Positions 1-9,984 are shown, numbered from the stretch's first letter. The stretch: 64,000 nucleotides of DNA from Bacteroidaceae bacterium (GCA_017622815.1 JAGAQH010000012.1:17772-81771), one strand, 5' to 3'. The notes: generated by a model not told the origin, from the letters alone. Translations and numbers: made by a program.

Positions 1-529
1 TACCGCCCTGCACCTCGTGGTACTCGCGGGAAGCGAGGCTGTTCTCGTGGGTGTACTCGCGAACGCTGCGGAAGGCCAGGAAAGGCTGCAGGCGCAGAGT
101 GGTTTCGCTGTGTGCATCCACCAGGGTGTAGCGGATGATGATGCGGTCCTCGAAGTGCTGGAACATCTGCTCCTTCTTCAGGATCACACCACCCACGCGA
201 TAGATTGTTGTGGGAACTTTCAGTGAGTCGAACTCACGGATGTACTTGTGTCCACGTGGAGAAAAGTTGTCGCCGGAGTACTTGTGCAGTCCGAGGTTGA
301 ACTCTGCTCCGTGCTGGATGACCGTGGCGTCCAGGCTGGAAAGGAGCACATGATTCTCCTGATCCAGTTCGGGCACTGGTACAACCAGCAGGCCGTGGTA
401 CTTACGAGTGTTGCAGTCAACGATTGTTGAGCAAGAATAGGCTCCGGAACGATTCGAGCGCAGGATTTCCTTAGGAAGGCTATCCTCCAGATTCGTCATC
501 AGAGTCTTGTCAAAACGTAAATAACTCAT
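1..529 (-). CDS. Glycogen debranching enzyme, N-terminal part (runs off window)
   Basis: The first 176 codons of a minus-strand gene that continues past the left edge. The translation starts MSYLRFDKTL and runs through NTRKYHGLLV, HVLLSSLD, NLGLHKYSGDNFSPRG and FLAFRSVREYTHEN, which I recognise as the N-terminal beta-sandwich domain of bacterial glycogen debranching enzymes (GDE_N, amylo-alpha-1,6-glucosidase type). The catalytic GH133-like (alpha/alpha)6 barrel would lie outside the window, so activity cannot be judged here. The enzyme would remove alpha-1,6 branches left by glycogen phosphorylase in the cytoplasm. The ATG at 529 follows a TAACTTTG -7 element on the minus strand at 564-571, giving a leader of about 30 nt. 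It diverges from the Crp/Fnr gene. Confidence 0.85.
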   Translation of the reverse strand, partial: MSYLRFDKTLMTNLEDSLPKEILRSNRSGAYSCSTIVDCNTRKYHGLLVVPVPELDQENHVLLSSLDATVIQHGAEFNLGLHKYSGDNFSPRGHKYIREFDSLKVPTTIYRVGGVILKKEQMFQHFEDRIIIRYTLVDAHSETTLRLQPFLAFRSVREYTHENSLASREYHEVQGG

Positions 530-563
530 AGGTATTATATATCTGGGTTAGTCTTTAGCACCT

Positions 564-571
564 CAAAGTTA
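564..571 (-). promoter_or_regulatory. -7 element for the debranching enzyme gene
   Basis: Minus-strand TAACTTTG matches the Bacteroidales -7 consensus TAnnTTTG. It lies 35 bases upstream of the ATG at 529. No strong -33 TTTG is visible at the right distance. Confidence 0.5.
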
Positions 572-591
572 GTACTTTTATTTGATAAAAT

Positions 592-622
592 TTTGCTAAT
601 CGGCATAAATAACGTAATTTTG
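592..622 (+). promoter_or_regulatory. Bacteroidales promoter (TTTG-N19-TAATTTTG) for the Crp/Fnr-miaA pair
   Basis: TTTG at 592-595, a 19-base spacer, then TAATTTTG at 615-622: a full match to the -33/-7 promoter of this order. Predicted transcription start is about 628, leaving a leader of about 25 nt before the ATG at 652. Confidence 0.7.
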
Positions 623-651
623 TGCCGAACAACATATTTACTGCGGTATAA

Positions 652-1353
652 ATGGCTAAGAAGCGTATTCCATGGGAGGAATATCTGGACAAAATCAGCG
701 ACATGCTGGACACTCTGACAGAAGAGCAGCGCGATATTCTGACAGATCACATCTCGGTGATTAAATACAAGAAGAACGACATCATATACAAAGAGGGCGA
801 CCTGCCCACCAACCTTCTCTGCCTGGTGAGCGGAAAAGTGAAGATATACAAGGACGGTGTGGGCGGCAGACCGCAGATTATGCGTGTGTTGGGCGAAACG
901 GAATACTTTGCCTACCGCGCATACATGGCCGACGAACCCTTCATCACGGCAGCGGCTGCCTTCGAGCCGTGCGTGGTGCTGAAAATACCCCTGGGCATCA
1001 TAGTGAAGACCATACAGGAGAACGCCCGTCTGGGGTGGTTCTTCATACAAAGGCTGGCGCACGACCTGGGGCAGAGCGACGAGCGCACCGTAAACCTCAC
1101 ACAGAAGCACATACGCGGACGACTGGCAGAAAGCCTGCTCTTCCTGAAGGATTCCTACGGACTGGAGGAGGACGGTTCTACCTTATCTATATATATGTCG
1201 CGCGAGGACCTAGCCAACCTCTCCAACATGACCACTTCCAATGCCATCCGCACCCTCTCTGCCTTTGCCGGCGAGAAACTCGTAGCCATAGACGGACGCA
1301 AGATAAAGTTCATGAACCTGCAGGGGCTGGAAAAAATATCTCGTATCGGCTGA
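652..1353 (+). CDS. Crp/Fnr-family transcriptional regulator
   Basis: 233 residues. An N-terminal cyclic-nucleotide-binding-type beta-roll (about 30-125, with IIYKEGDLPTNLLCLVSGKVKIY) is followed by a long helix and a C-terminal winged helix-turn-helix (about 150-225, with MSREDLANLSNMTTSNAIRTL). There is no cysteine cluster of the kind that binds the Fnr iron-sulfur centre, so oxygen sensing by that route is unlikely. The effector is unknown. A strong promoter sits 30 bases upstream. The next gene, miaA-like, starts 49 bases after the stop and is probably cotranscribed. The sequence does not show what it regulates. Confidence 0.9.
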   Translation: MAKKRIPWEEYLDKISDMLDTLTEEQRDILTDHISVIKYKKNDIIYKEGDLPTNLLCLVSGKVKIYKDGVGGRPQIMRVLGETEYFAYRAYMADEPFITAAAAFEPCVVLKIPLGIIVKTIQENARLGWFFIQRLAHDLGQSDERTVNLTQKHIRGRLAESLLFLKDSYGLEEDGSTLSIYMSREDLANLSNMTTSNAIRTLSAFAGEKLVAIDGRKIKFMNLQGLEKISRIG

Positions 1354-1402
1354 CACCGCCCCTACCCTTTTTTAGCGGCACGCACAGACACAGAGCACAC
1401 AA

Positions 1403-2149
1403 ATGAGCAAGTACCCCGTAGACCTGATTACCATCCTCGGCCCCACGGCCAGTGGCAAGACACCCTTTGCCGCCCGTCTGGCACACGCCATGGGCGATGC
1501 AGAGATAATCTCCGCCGACTCGCGCATGGTGTACCGAGGCATGACCATAGGCAGCGGCAAGGACCTGGACGACTACATAGTGGACGGCGAGCAGGTGCCC
1601 TACCACCTCATTGACATCTGCGAACCGGGATACCGCTTCAACGTGTACGAATTCCAGTGTGCCTTCCAGAATGCCTATATGGACATCACCGCGCGCCACC
1701 GCATGCCCATCATGTGCGGAGGCACAGGCCTCTACATAGAAAGTGTGCTAAAGTCCTACGAACTGGGACAGGTCCGTTTCCCCGAGCGCAAGAGCCTCAC
1801 CATAGGCCTGAAGATAGACCGCGACCTCAGGCGCGAGAAGATAACACGCCGCCTGAAGGCCCGTCTGGAGGAAGGCATGATAGAGGAGGTGCAGACGCTC
1901 CTGAAAACCGTCTCCGCCGAGCGCCTCATCCGCTACGGTCTGGAGTACAAGTACGTCACCCTTTATTGCATCGGCCAGTTGTCCTACGACGAGATGTTCC
2001 GCCAACTGGAGATAGCCATCCACCAGTTTGCCAAGCGCCAGATGACCTGGTTCCGCGGCATGGAGGAGCGCCGTGGCATCCCCATCCACTGGATAGACGC
2101 TACCCTGCCCCACGAGGAAAAAGTGCGCATGGTGATGGAGATGCTTTAA
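1403..2149 (+). CDS. miaA: tRNA dimethylallyltransferase homologue with an internal deletion
   Basis: 248 residues against about 300 for the family. Retained motifs: P-loop GPTASGKT (12-19), DSRMVYRGM after ISA (catalytic Asp region), GGTGLYIESVL, and near the C-terminus YDEMFRQLEIAIHQFAKRQMTWFRG. MiaA adds a dimethylallyl group to N6 of A37 in tRNAs reading UNN codons. Between VLKSYELGQVRF and SLTIGLKIDRDLRREK, roughly 60 residues normally found in MiaA are missing. They include the helical insertion that contacts tRNA and carries the R-x-x-RALE-type motif. The reading frame is intact. Bacteroidales often carry two MiaA paralogues, so this may be a specialised or decaying second copy. It is cotranscribed with the Crp/Fnr gene. 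Confidence 0.85.
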   Translation: MSKYPVDLITILGPTASGKTPFAARLAHAMGDAEIISADSRMVYRGMTIGSGKDLDDYIVDGEQVPYHLIDICEPGYRFNVYEFQCAFQNAYMDITARHRMPIMCGGTGLYIESVLKSYELGQVRFPERKSLTIGLKIDRDLRREKITRRLKARLEEGMIEEVQTLLKTVSAERLIRYGLEYKYVTLYCIGQLSYDEMFRQLEIAIHQFAKRQMTWFRGMEERRGIPIHWIDATLPHEEKVRMVMEML

Positions 2150-2270
2150 GAACGGAAAACGGAAAACGGAAAGGTGAAAACGAACTTGCGGAGTTTGATG
2201 AGCGAAGGCATATAAAGGTTTTACAGTCCTCGGAGTATTCGGAGTATTCGGAGTATTCTGACTATCCAAG
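2150..2270 (+). repeat. Intergenic heptamer (AACGGAA) and nonamer (ATTCGGAGT) tandem repeats
   Basis: Directly after the miaA stop, the unit AACGGAA occurs three times in tandem (about 2153-2173). About 55 bases later the 9-base unit ATTCGGAGT is repeated (about 2228-2267). The same heptamer recurs inside mfd (36682-36800), and the same nonamer recurs in reverse orientation between the oxidoreductase subunit genes at 25150-25212. No gene is encoded here. Confidence 0.75.
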
Positions 2271-2312
2271 CTCCTCCCCTAAACCGACCACAAACCTAAA
2301 ATAAATACTATC

Positions 2313-3224
2313 ATGGAAAAATACGAGGAATACGGCTACAACATCCAGAATGGCAAGATCATCATACCTGAGTGGGAAACGGAGATAAAGGAGGGGGCGT
2401 TCGAGGATTGCTCAAACCTCACGAGCGTCTCTATCCCTCCATCGGTAACGCAGATTGGGTATGATGCTTTCAAGGGTTGCTCCAGCCTCGCGAGCGTCTC
2501 TATCCCCCCATCGGTGACAAAGATTGGGAATTATGCCTTCTCGGAGTGCTCCAGCCTTGCGAACATCTCCATCCCTCCATCGGTAACGCAGATTGGGAAT
2601 GATGCTTTCAAGGGTTGCTCCAGCCTCGCGAGCGTCTCTATCCCCCCATCGGTAACGGAGATTGAGAACTGGGTATTCTCTGATTGCCCCAGCCTCGCGA
2701 GCATCATTGTTTCCAAGGGCAACAAGATATACGATTCGCGAGAGGATTGCAATGCCATAATACATACGGAGAGCAATACGCTTATATATGGGTGCAAGAA
2801 CACCATCATCCCCCCATCGGTGACAGAGATTGGGGAGTTTGCTTTCTCTGGTTGCTCCGGTCTCGCAAGCATCTCCATTCCCCCATCGGTGACAAAGATT
2901 GGGGATTATGCCTTCTTGGAGTGCTCCAGCCTTGCGAACATCTCCATCGCTCCATCGGTGACTGAAATAGGAGAAATGGCTTTCGCGCTTTGCAAAAGCC
3001 TCAGGAGTATCACCATTCCCGATTCGGTAGCAGTGATTGGTAAATGGGCTTTCGCGGGGTGTGAAAGTCTCACCGAATTACGGATTCCCGAATCGGTGAC
3101 AAATATTGGATTTAGTTCTTTCTCTGCTTGTGAGAATCTCACCAAAGTATGGATTCCAACGGATTGCTATCTTGACAGGAATGATTTTGAGCATTGCCTC
3201 CACGTACAAATCATCCGCTACTGA
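2313..3224 (+). CDS. BspA-like leucine-rich-repeat protein without an export signal
   Basis: 303 residues made almost wholly of about eleven 23-residue LRR_5 (Treponema pallidum/BspA-type) repeats of the form IPPSVTKIGDYAFSGCSSLA. The N-terminus, MEKYEEYGYNIQNGKIIIPE, has no hydrophobic segment or lipobox, so as written it is cytoplasmic. Either it really is intracellular or an exported upstream part has been lost. Nucleotide-level repeats are very similar to each other (69-bp units), which favours copy-number change by recombination. BspA-type repeats usually mediate binding to proteins or cells; no specific partner can be named. It sits just downstream of short tandem repeats and is followed by a palindromic repeat region. 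Confidence 0.85.
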   Translation: MEKYEEYGYNIQNGKIIIPEWETEIKEGAFEDCSNLTSVSIPPSVTQIGYDAFKGCSSLASVSIPPSVTKIGNYAFSECSSLANISIPPSVTQIGNDAFKGCSSLASVSIPPSVTEIENWVFSDCPSLASIIVSKGNKIYDSREDCNAIIHTESNTLIYGCKNTIIPPSVTEIGEFAFSGCSGLASISIPPSVTKIGDYAFLECSSLANISIAPSVTEIGEMAFALCKSLRSITIPDSVAVIGKWAFAGCESLTELRIPESVTNIGFSSFSACENLTKVWIPTDCYLDRNDFEHCLHVQIIRY

Positions 3225-3464
3225 CCTCCAAAAAACGTCTCTCTCATTATCAGACGCACGAAGACTCAACCAACCTATCATAAACGAACACAAAAGGCGA
3301 TAACAGATAACAGTTTGTTTTTATACGAAACGGGAAACAGAAAGTCTTCCGCCAGGAACTGAGCCTGAGCCGAGGCCTGCACCAAGCCATGCATGACGTA
3401 GGCTACAAAGACAATGATTGGTGTACGGTAAACATTATGCTTCAATAATCAACGACCCTTATAA
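3225..3464. other. Gap with a possible gene remnant
   Basis: No complete gene. A plus-strand open stretch of about 45 codons (about 3314-3447) ends LSLSRGLHQAMHDVGYKDND...MLQ followed by a stop. It has protein-like composition but no start codon or recognised family, and could be the tail of a decayed gene. Confidence 0.3.
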
Positions 3465-3605
3465 ACAGACCCCTCCGCCCTTCGGGCACCTCCCCTAACT
3501 TCGGGGAGGAAAGTTGTTAGCACATTGTTATGTAGTTTTTGGCTGAAACACTTCTCTTTCCTCCCCGTAGTTAGGGGAGGAAAGAGAAGCGACGGAGGGG
3601 TCTGT
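3465..3605. repeat. Palindromic intergenic repeat (left element)
   Basis: Left arm 3465-3513 begins ACAGACCCCTCCG and ends GGGGAGGAAAG. Right arm 3556-3605 is its imperfect inverse, ending CGGAGGGGTCTGT. Together they form a roughly 140-base inverted repeat. The right arm continues to 3681 as a minus-strand copy of the element at 7320-7448. Confidence 0.75.
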
Positions 3606-3681
3606 CCTTCGTTACCAGACAAATCAGGGCTTGGAACATTATAAACTACTATAACTCAATAAGATTATCTGGTTTACCGGA
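3556..3681 (-). repeat. Dispersed intergenic element, copy 1
   Basis: Read on the minus strand from 3681 it begins TCCGGTAAACCAGA, passes TATTGAGTTATAG and CCAAGCCCTGATTTG, then ACAGACCCCTCCGTCGC, and ends GGGGAGGAAAG. The plus-strand stretch at 7320-7448 has the same order of blocks at the same spacing, so these are two copies of one element of about 127 bases in opposite orientation, flanking the bspA-gapA-mscL segment. Confidence 0.8.
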
Positions 3682-3938
3682 CACCAATAAAAGACAATGA
3701 ACGCGTACTCACACCCCGCCAGGTGCAGGTGACAGAGGAGTTCCTGGGGGAGGCATTGAGGAAACAGAAACAAGGTAGGGACACGGCATGCCGTGTCCGA
3801 AAACAGAGAACAAGCGGCCCCAGCCGAGTCACGACCATCCCATAAACAAGAAGAAACCCGCAGACACTCGCCATTGGGGCGCCTGCGGATTGTGCTTATT
3901 TTTAATAAAGTGTTACATCGTGAGGGATGCCCCCATTA
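3682..3938. other. Gap with a possible short coding remnant
   Basis: A plus-strand stretch near 3690-3760 reads NERVLTPRQVQVTEEFLGEAL before running into low-quality sequence. It lacks a clear start and I cannot assign a family. A GACACGGCATGCCGTGTC perfect palindrome lies at 3780-3797. Nothing else recognisable. Confidence 0.3.
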
Positions 3939-5108
3939 TCATTCAGTGAGGGCAACAATCTGTCCAAAATGTTTCCAAGGCTCACTTGCCTTATAACTAT
4001 CAATAGAGGCAGCAGGAACGCGAAGGATGGAGTTTTTTATGAAAGAAGTATCAAATGCGTAAGCAAAAATGTAGTGAGGATATGGATATGAAGATGCAGT
4101 AGGCACTTTTTCTGCATAGCAATAGACTTCAAGCAATTTAGAGCAACCATCGAAAGCAAAACCACCTATGCTCTCCACACTATTGCCTATAATAACCGAT
4201 GTCAAACCCTTGCAATAGGAGAAAGCATAATCCCCAATGCTCTCCACACTATTGTCGATAGTAACCGAAGTCAAGCCCTTGCAACTATAGAAAGCCTCAT
4301 TCCCAATGCTCGTCACACTATTGGGGATAGTAACCGATGTCAAACCTTCGCAATATCCGAAAGCACTATTCCCTACGCTCTTCACACTATTGGGGATAGT
4401 CACCGAGGTCAAACTAGAGCAAAAATAGAAAGCATATCCCCCTATGCTCGTCACACTATTTGGGATTACCAAATCCTTTACTTCTTCTCCATTAACATAT
4501 AAGCGATGAGCTTGTGATAAAGGGTTAGACGCATTTTCTTTAAAATCAACATTGCACCATGAACCAATATCAGAGATATGAACCGAAGTCAAACTAGAGC
4601 AACCACGGAAAGCCTCCTCCTCTATTCTCTTCACACGATCAGGAATAGTTATCGAGGTCAAACCAGAGCAATACGCGAAAGCCTCCTCCCCTATGCTAGT
4701 TACACTATTTGGCAACACTATATAAGTCAAAGTGGTCTTACTTTTAAAAGCTTTTGCCTCTATAGCCGTTACCTCGGATGCGAACTCGATTGTTCCATAC
4801 CCCTTGGTTGAGGAATATGTATTTGACAAAATCTTTGCACCACCGAAAACATCCTCATTTTTAAAACGGACAATAATATCATCATTAGTGATATAATAGA
4901 TAATATTGTTGGGGATGTTACTAGGAATACCATTTGGATGCACTATCTTATCTTCATCATTGTCAGCATCATCATTACCATCCTCGCTACCATCATTGTT
5001 ATCGCCTTGCTCAGTATCAGGAACAATATCGTCCTTGCTACATGACGTAAAATTCACGTTCAACAGGATACCCAACAGCAGCATCGTAAACAATCTGAAA
5101 AACCTCAT
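3939..5108 (-). CDS. BspA-like leucine-rich-repeat surface lipoprotein
   Basis: 389 residues. Signal peptide MRFFRLFTMLLLGILLNVNF is followed by a lipobox ending TSC, so the mature protein begins at the Cys of CSKDD. The acidic SKDD directly after the lipidated Cys resembles the lipoprotein export signal that sends Bacteroidetes lipoproteins to the cell surface. An Asp/Glu/Asn-rich linker (about 28-52) precedes seven or more LRR_5 repeats (IPNSVTSIGxxAFxxCxGLTSV). The C-terminal block ends YKASEPWKHFGQIVAL, common in this family. A GGAGG ribosome-binding site precedes the ATG. The likely role is adhesion or binding of host or neighbour-cell surfaces. It stands alone between the palindromic repeat and gapA. 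Confidence 0.88.
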   Translation of the reverse strand: MRFFRLFTMLLLGILLNVNFTSCSKDDIVPDTEQGDNNDGSEDGNDDADNDEDKIVHPNGIPSNIPNNIIYYITNDDIIVRFKNEDVFGGAKILSNTYSSTKGYGTIEFASEVTAIEAKAFKSKTTLTYIVLPNSVTSIGEEAFAYCSGLTSITIPDRVKRIEEEAFRGCSSLTSVHISDIGSWCNVDFKENASNPLSQAHRLYVNGEEVKDLVIPNSVTSIGGYAFYFCSSLTSVTIPNSVKSVGNSAFGYCEGLTSVTIPNSVTSIGNEAFYSCKGLTSVTIDNSVESIGDYAFSYCKGLTSVIIGNSVESIGGFAFDGCSKLLEVYCYAEKVPTASSYPYPHYIFAYAFDTSFIKNSILRVPAASIDSYKASEPWKHFGQIVALTE

Positions 5109-5338
5109 ATCACAAATTCTTTATTGCCTCCTAATTCCCAGAAGAAGGAAGTTAAATATAAAAATTAAGGTGTAGGAACTTATTGGTTTGTTATCTAAGA
5201 AGATAATCTCAATAACACCTTTTCGGTAAAGTCCTTCCTTACACCACCGCTGTGGTGACGGAATTGCCACAAATTTACGACAAAATAGGGAAACAACAAA
5301 GCAAACGACAAAAAATCCAGGCGGTTAGGGAGGGATAC

Positions 5339-5372
5339 ACAAAAAAACGCCCGAAGGGGTAACCTTCGGGCG
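5339..5372 (-). terminator. Terminator of gapA
   Basis: Inverted repeat CGCCCGAAGG / CCTTCGGGCG (5348-5357 and 5363-5372). On the minus strand it is followed by an uninterrupted T run (5339-5347). It lies just after the gapA stop. Confidence 0.9.
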
Positions 5373-5398
5373 CCATAATGTTATAACGGATTGTTGGA

Positions 5399-6745
<1,347 letters not shown>

Positions 6746-7219
6746 ATGGCAAAGAGTACATTTTTACAGGACTTCAAGGCCTTCGCGATGAAGGGCAATG
6801 TGATTGACATGGCCGTCGGTGTAATCATTGGCGGAGCCTTCGGAAAGATCGTTACCTCTGTGGTAAACGACCTGATTATGCCCACCGTGGGCATGCTGGT
6901 GGGCGGTGTCAACTTCAGCGACCTGAAACTGACTATGAAGGAAGGTGTGCCCGAGAAACTGAACGAGGCTGGAGAAGTTATAGAGGCAGCCGTACCTGCC
7001 GTGACTCTGAACTACGGCAACTTCCTGCAGCAGACCTTCGACTTCCTCATCATTGCATTCTGCATCTTCTTGATGATCAAGGGCATTGCCAAGCTGAACA
7101 ACATGAAGAAGAAGGAAGAGGAAGCACCCGCTGAACCTACTCCCGAACCCGAACCCGAACCCAGCGCAGAGGAGAAACTGCTGACCGAAATACGCGACCT
7201 GTTGAAGAACAAGCAGTAA
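6746..7219 (+). CDS. mscL: Large-conductance mechanosensitive channel MscL
   Basis: 157 residues. MscL opens a wide pore in the inner membrane when membrane tension rises, releasing solutes on osmotic downshock. The amphipathic N-terminus [31 protein letters not shown] leads into TM1, the periplasmic loop holds GVNFSDLKL, and TM2 is [22 protein letters not shown]. The C-terminal part carries a Glu/Pro-rich stretch ([16 protein letters not shown]) that makes it some 15-20 residues longer than usual, before the conserved [13 protein letters not shown] helix. A good terminator follows directly. Confidence 0.97.
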   Translation: MAKSTFLQDFKAFAMKGNVIDMAVGVIIGGAFGKIVTSVVNDLIMPTVGMLVGGVNFSDLKLTMKEGVPEKLNEAGEVIEAAVPAVTLNYGNFLQQTFDFLIIAFCIFLMIKGIAKLNNMKKKEEEAPAEPTPEPEPEPSAEEKLLTEIRDLLKNKQ

Positions 7220-7244
7220 AGAGATACATAACAAAAAAAGACAA

Positions 7245-7280
7245 GCAAGCCCACGCTTTATGCCACGGGCTTGCTTTTTT
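7245..7280 (+). terminator. Terminator of mscL
   Basis: GCAAGCCC (7245-7252) pairs with GGGCTTGC (7267-7274), followed by a run of T. Confidence 0.85.
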
Positions 7281-7319
7281 GTTGCTGTCCAGCAAAAGGG
7301 GATTCCTATTCGACTGGAG

Positions 7320-7448
7320 TCCGGTAAACGAGACAATATGATTGAGTTATAGGCGTTTATATTGTGCTAAGCCCTTATTTGGACATGGAGTAAAGTACAG
7401 ACCCCTCCATCGCGTTGCGACACCTCCCATAACTTAGGGGAGGAAAGT
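7320..7448 (+). repeat. Dispersed intergenic element, copy 2
   Basis: Begins TCCGGTAAACGAGA, then ATTGAGTTATAG, CTAAGCCCTTATTTG, ACAGACCCCTCCATCGCG, and ends AGGGGAGGAAAG. Block order and spacing match the minus-strand copy at 3556-3681. The remaining gap to 7619 holds a two-fold 23-base repeat (about 7476-7520, GTTTCTGAGTTTCAGGTGTC) and nothing coding. Confidence 0.8.
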
Positions 7449-7619
7449 GGGTGTAGGCTGCTTTCTGGTTTCTGAGTTTCAGGTGTCAATGTTTCTGAGT
7501 TTCAGGTGTCCCGCTACTTTGTCCTCCAGAGCAAGAGGGCGAAGAGGGACAAAGAATAGTGGTTTTATAAAAACATCGCCAGCGACCTTCTCACGCTGGG
7601 GAGCAAAGAGGATACAAAG

Positions 7620-7644
7620 AGGGCAGAGGTTTATCCCCTGCCCT
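7620..7644 (-). terminator. Probable terminator of the first GH20 gene
   Basis: AGGGCAGAGG / CCCCTGCCCT stem (7620-7629, 7635-7644) just past the minus-strand stop, followed on that strand by CTTTGT. The T run is weak. Confidence 0.55.
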
Positions 7645-7659
7645 ACTCTTTTATCATTA

Positions 7660-9984
7660 TCAGTTGACTGTAATCTCGTCCAGGAACACGAATGAGGGAT
7701 GACCCTTACCGCCATGCCATTCGGGCAGGCTATGCTCGGGCTGTACATACACCTTGATGTAACGGGCAGTAACGGGCATGAAATCCAATGTGTGCTCGTA
7801 GATCTGGTTGGGGTTGTCCAGAGTCATGGCAGGATAATCCTCAGCAGCCACCTCGGTGAAGTTCTCACCGTCCCCGGAAGTGGAAACGGCAAAGCGGCGT
7901 GCATCGAACACCCAGTCACCCTTCTCCACCAAGGTAGAGATAGAAACGGTGCTGAACTCAGTGGGCTGCTTCAGGTCGATGACAGCCTCCATGTCGTTCT
8001 TGAAGAAGGCTATCCAACGACCGGTCTTGTAGTTGTGGTTACCCTTCAGACCGTCCAGCAATGTGCCGGCACCGTCAAATTCGTACTGACGGTTGATGGG
8101 CTGGAGCATGGTGATGGGCTTGAAACTGGCCTTGTGGATATTTATCTCTTCCTGGAACACACGGCTGTTTCCTGTGGGGCGGATGGCAATGGCCTTGATG
8201 GTACATGCCTGGTTGATCTTCAGCGTGTCGGTGTACTTCTCTGACTGAGCGGTGGGCTCTGTGCCGTCCAGAGTGTAGTAGATGGGGCTGTTGTCAATGG
8301 TCTTGAAAGCAACTTTCAGTACCTCCTCCTCGGTATCGGGAGTCATCTTGGCGGTGATGTCAAATACATGTGTGGCATAGTTGTACTGCTTCATGTCGTA
8401 GATTTCCACCAACTGGGGCAGACGGCTCAGGAAGTTCTCATAGTCCTTCTTGTCGGCAGCGCTCCACTGTACCTCGCAAAGGGCAGCCATACGGGGCATG
8501 AGCATGTATTCAACATGGCTGTAGGTGGGAACGTACTCTGTCCACAGGTTGGCCTGCACGCCGATGATGTGCTTCTGCTCTTCGGGAGTAAGATGAGCGG
8601 GCTGGGGATCGAAGCTGTACACGCGCTCAACGGGAACATAACCGCCGATGGCAAGAGGTTCGCCCTCAACGTCCTTTGTCTGGTAGTAGTCGAAATAGAA
8701 ATAAGATGTGGGAGCCATGATGGCATCATGTCCCTGACGGGCTGCCTCGTAGGCATGGTTCTCGCCGCGCCAAGCCATAACGGTGGCATTGGGTGCAAGA
8801 CCGCCTTCCAGGATTTCATCCCAACCAATAATCTGGCGTCCCTTCTCGTTGAGGAACTTCTCGGCATGGCTGATGAAGAAACTCTGCAGGTACTCCTCGG
8901 CAGTGTGCTTGTCGTCACCCTTTATGCCCAACTGCTTGATGCGAGCCTGACACTTGGGGCACTCCTTCCAACGGGTCTTGGGGCACTCGTCGCCGCCGAT
9001 GTGGATGTATTCTGAGGGGAAGATTTCCACAATCTCAGTCAGAACGTCCTCGATGAAGCGCAATGTGGCATCGTTACCGGCACAGAGAACCTCCTCGGAA
9101 ACGCCCCACATGGTCCATACGTCGTAGGGACCGCCTGTGCAACCCAGTTCGGGATAGGCATGCAGGGCACCCATCATGTGGCCGGGCATGTCAATCTCGG
9201 GGATGATGGTAATGTAGCGCTCGGCAGCATACTTGACGAGTTCCTTAGCCTCTTCCTGAGTGTAGAAGCCGCCATAGGGGATACCGTCGTACTTGCCGGA
9301 ATTGCGGCCGATGACGGTCTCCTTACGCATAGAGCCCTTCTCGGTGAGCAAAGGACGGCTCTTGATCTCTATTCTCCAGCCCTGGTCCTCGGTCAGATGC
9401 CAGTGGAAGCGGTTGATGTTGTGCAGGGCCAGCATGTCGATATGACGCTTCAGAGAGTCCATGCTGAAGATGTGACGTGACACGTCAAGCATGTTGCCAC
9501 GATAGGCAAAACGGGGAGCGTCGTTGATTTCCACACAGGGCAGAGTCACGGTTGCGTCCTTGGCATCGGCAACTGACTTGCGCAAAGTCTGGATACCATA
9601 GAACACGCCAGCCTCAGAACCGCCGGTGATGATTACCTGACTGGGAGTAACCTTCAGGTTGTAACCCTCGGGCTGTTCTGCATTGGGAGCCAGTTGCAGG
9701 ACGATACCGTTGCCCTCGGTGCCTTCCATGGGCACCAGTTTCTTGCCAGTCTGCTCCAGCATGTACTCGGCCAGGAACTCGGCATTGCGCTGCATCTTTG
9801 CATTGCCCTCGGGATAGAACACCTTTGTGCCGTCGGTAAGCACAAATGTACCCTCATCGCCCATTACCACCTCGGCAGGAACAGGGATGACATTGTAGTC
9901 GGCCTGCTTCACATCGGCAGAACAGGAAAAGAGCATACAACCCGCCGCCACGATGGCGGCAAAACTGATAAATGTCTTCTTCAT
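7660..9984 (-). CDS. Beta-N-acetylhexosaminidase (GH20) lipoprotein
   Basis: 774 residues. Lipoprotein signal with lipobox LFSC (Cys 21). The GH20 N-terminal domain (about 30-150) is followed by the (beta/alpha)8 catalytic domain (about 155-510). HIGGDECP places the catalytic Asp-Glu pair at 332-333, the substrate-assisted mechanism of GH20, and WHLTEDQGWR and IPEIDMPGH are typical. A chitobiase C-terminal-like fold (about 545-620, with YYTLDGTEPT) and a discoidin/F5-8C-like module (about 630-774) follow. It removes terminal GlcNAc or GalNAc from glycans such as mucin, host N-glycans or chito-oligomers, outside the inner membrane. No SusC/D pair lies nearby. A second GH20 lies at 32.6 kb. Confidence 0.95.
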   Translation of the reverse strand: MKKTFISFAAIVAAGCMLFSCSADVKQADYNVIPVPAEVVMGDEGTFVLTDGTKVFYPEGNAKMQRNAEFLAEYMLEQTGKKLVPMEGTEGNGIVLQLAPNAEQPEGYNLKVTPSQVIITGGSEAGVFYGIQTLRKSVADAKDATVTLPCVEINDAPRFAYRGNMLDVSRHIFSMDSLKRHIDMLALHNINRFHWHLTEDQGWRIEIKSRPLLTEKGSMRKETVIGRNSGKYDGIPYGGFYTQEEAKELVKYAAERYITIIPEIDMPGHMMGALHAYPELGCTGGPYDVWTMWGVSEEVLCAGNDATLRFIEDVLTEIVEIFPSEYIHIGGDECPKTRWKECPKCQARIKQLGIKGDDKHTAEEYLQSFFISHAEKFLNEKGRQIIGWDEILEGGLAPNATVMAWRGENHAYEAARQGHDAIMAPTSYFYFDYYQTKDVEGEPLAIGGYVPVERVYSFDPQPAHLTPEEQKHIIGVQANLWTEYVPTYSHVEYMLMPRMAALCEVQWSAADKKDYENFLSRLPQLVEIYDMKQYNYATHVFDITAKMTPDTEEEVLKVAFKTIDNSPIYYTLDGTEPTAQSEKYTDTLKINQACTIKAIAIRPTGNSRVFQEEINIHKASFKPITMLQPINRQYEFDGAGTLLDGLKGNHNYKTGRWIAFFKNDMEAVIDLKQPTEFSTVSISTLVEKGDWVFDARRFAVSTSGDGENFTEVAAEDYPAMTLDNPNQIYEHTLDFMPVTARYIKVYVQPEHSLPEWHGGKGHPSFVFLDEITVN

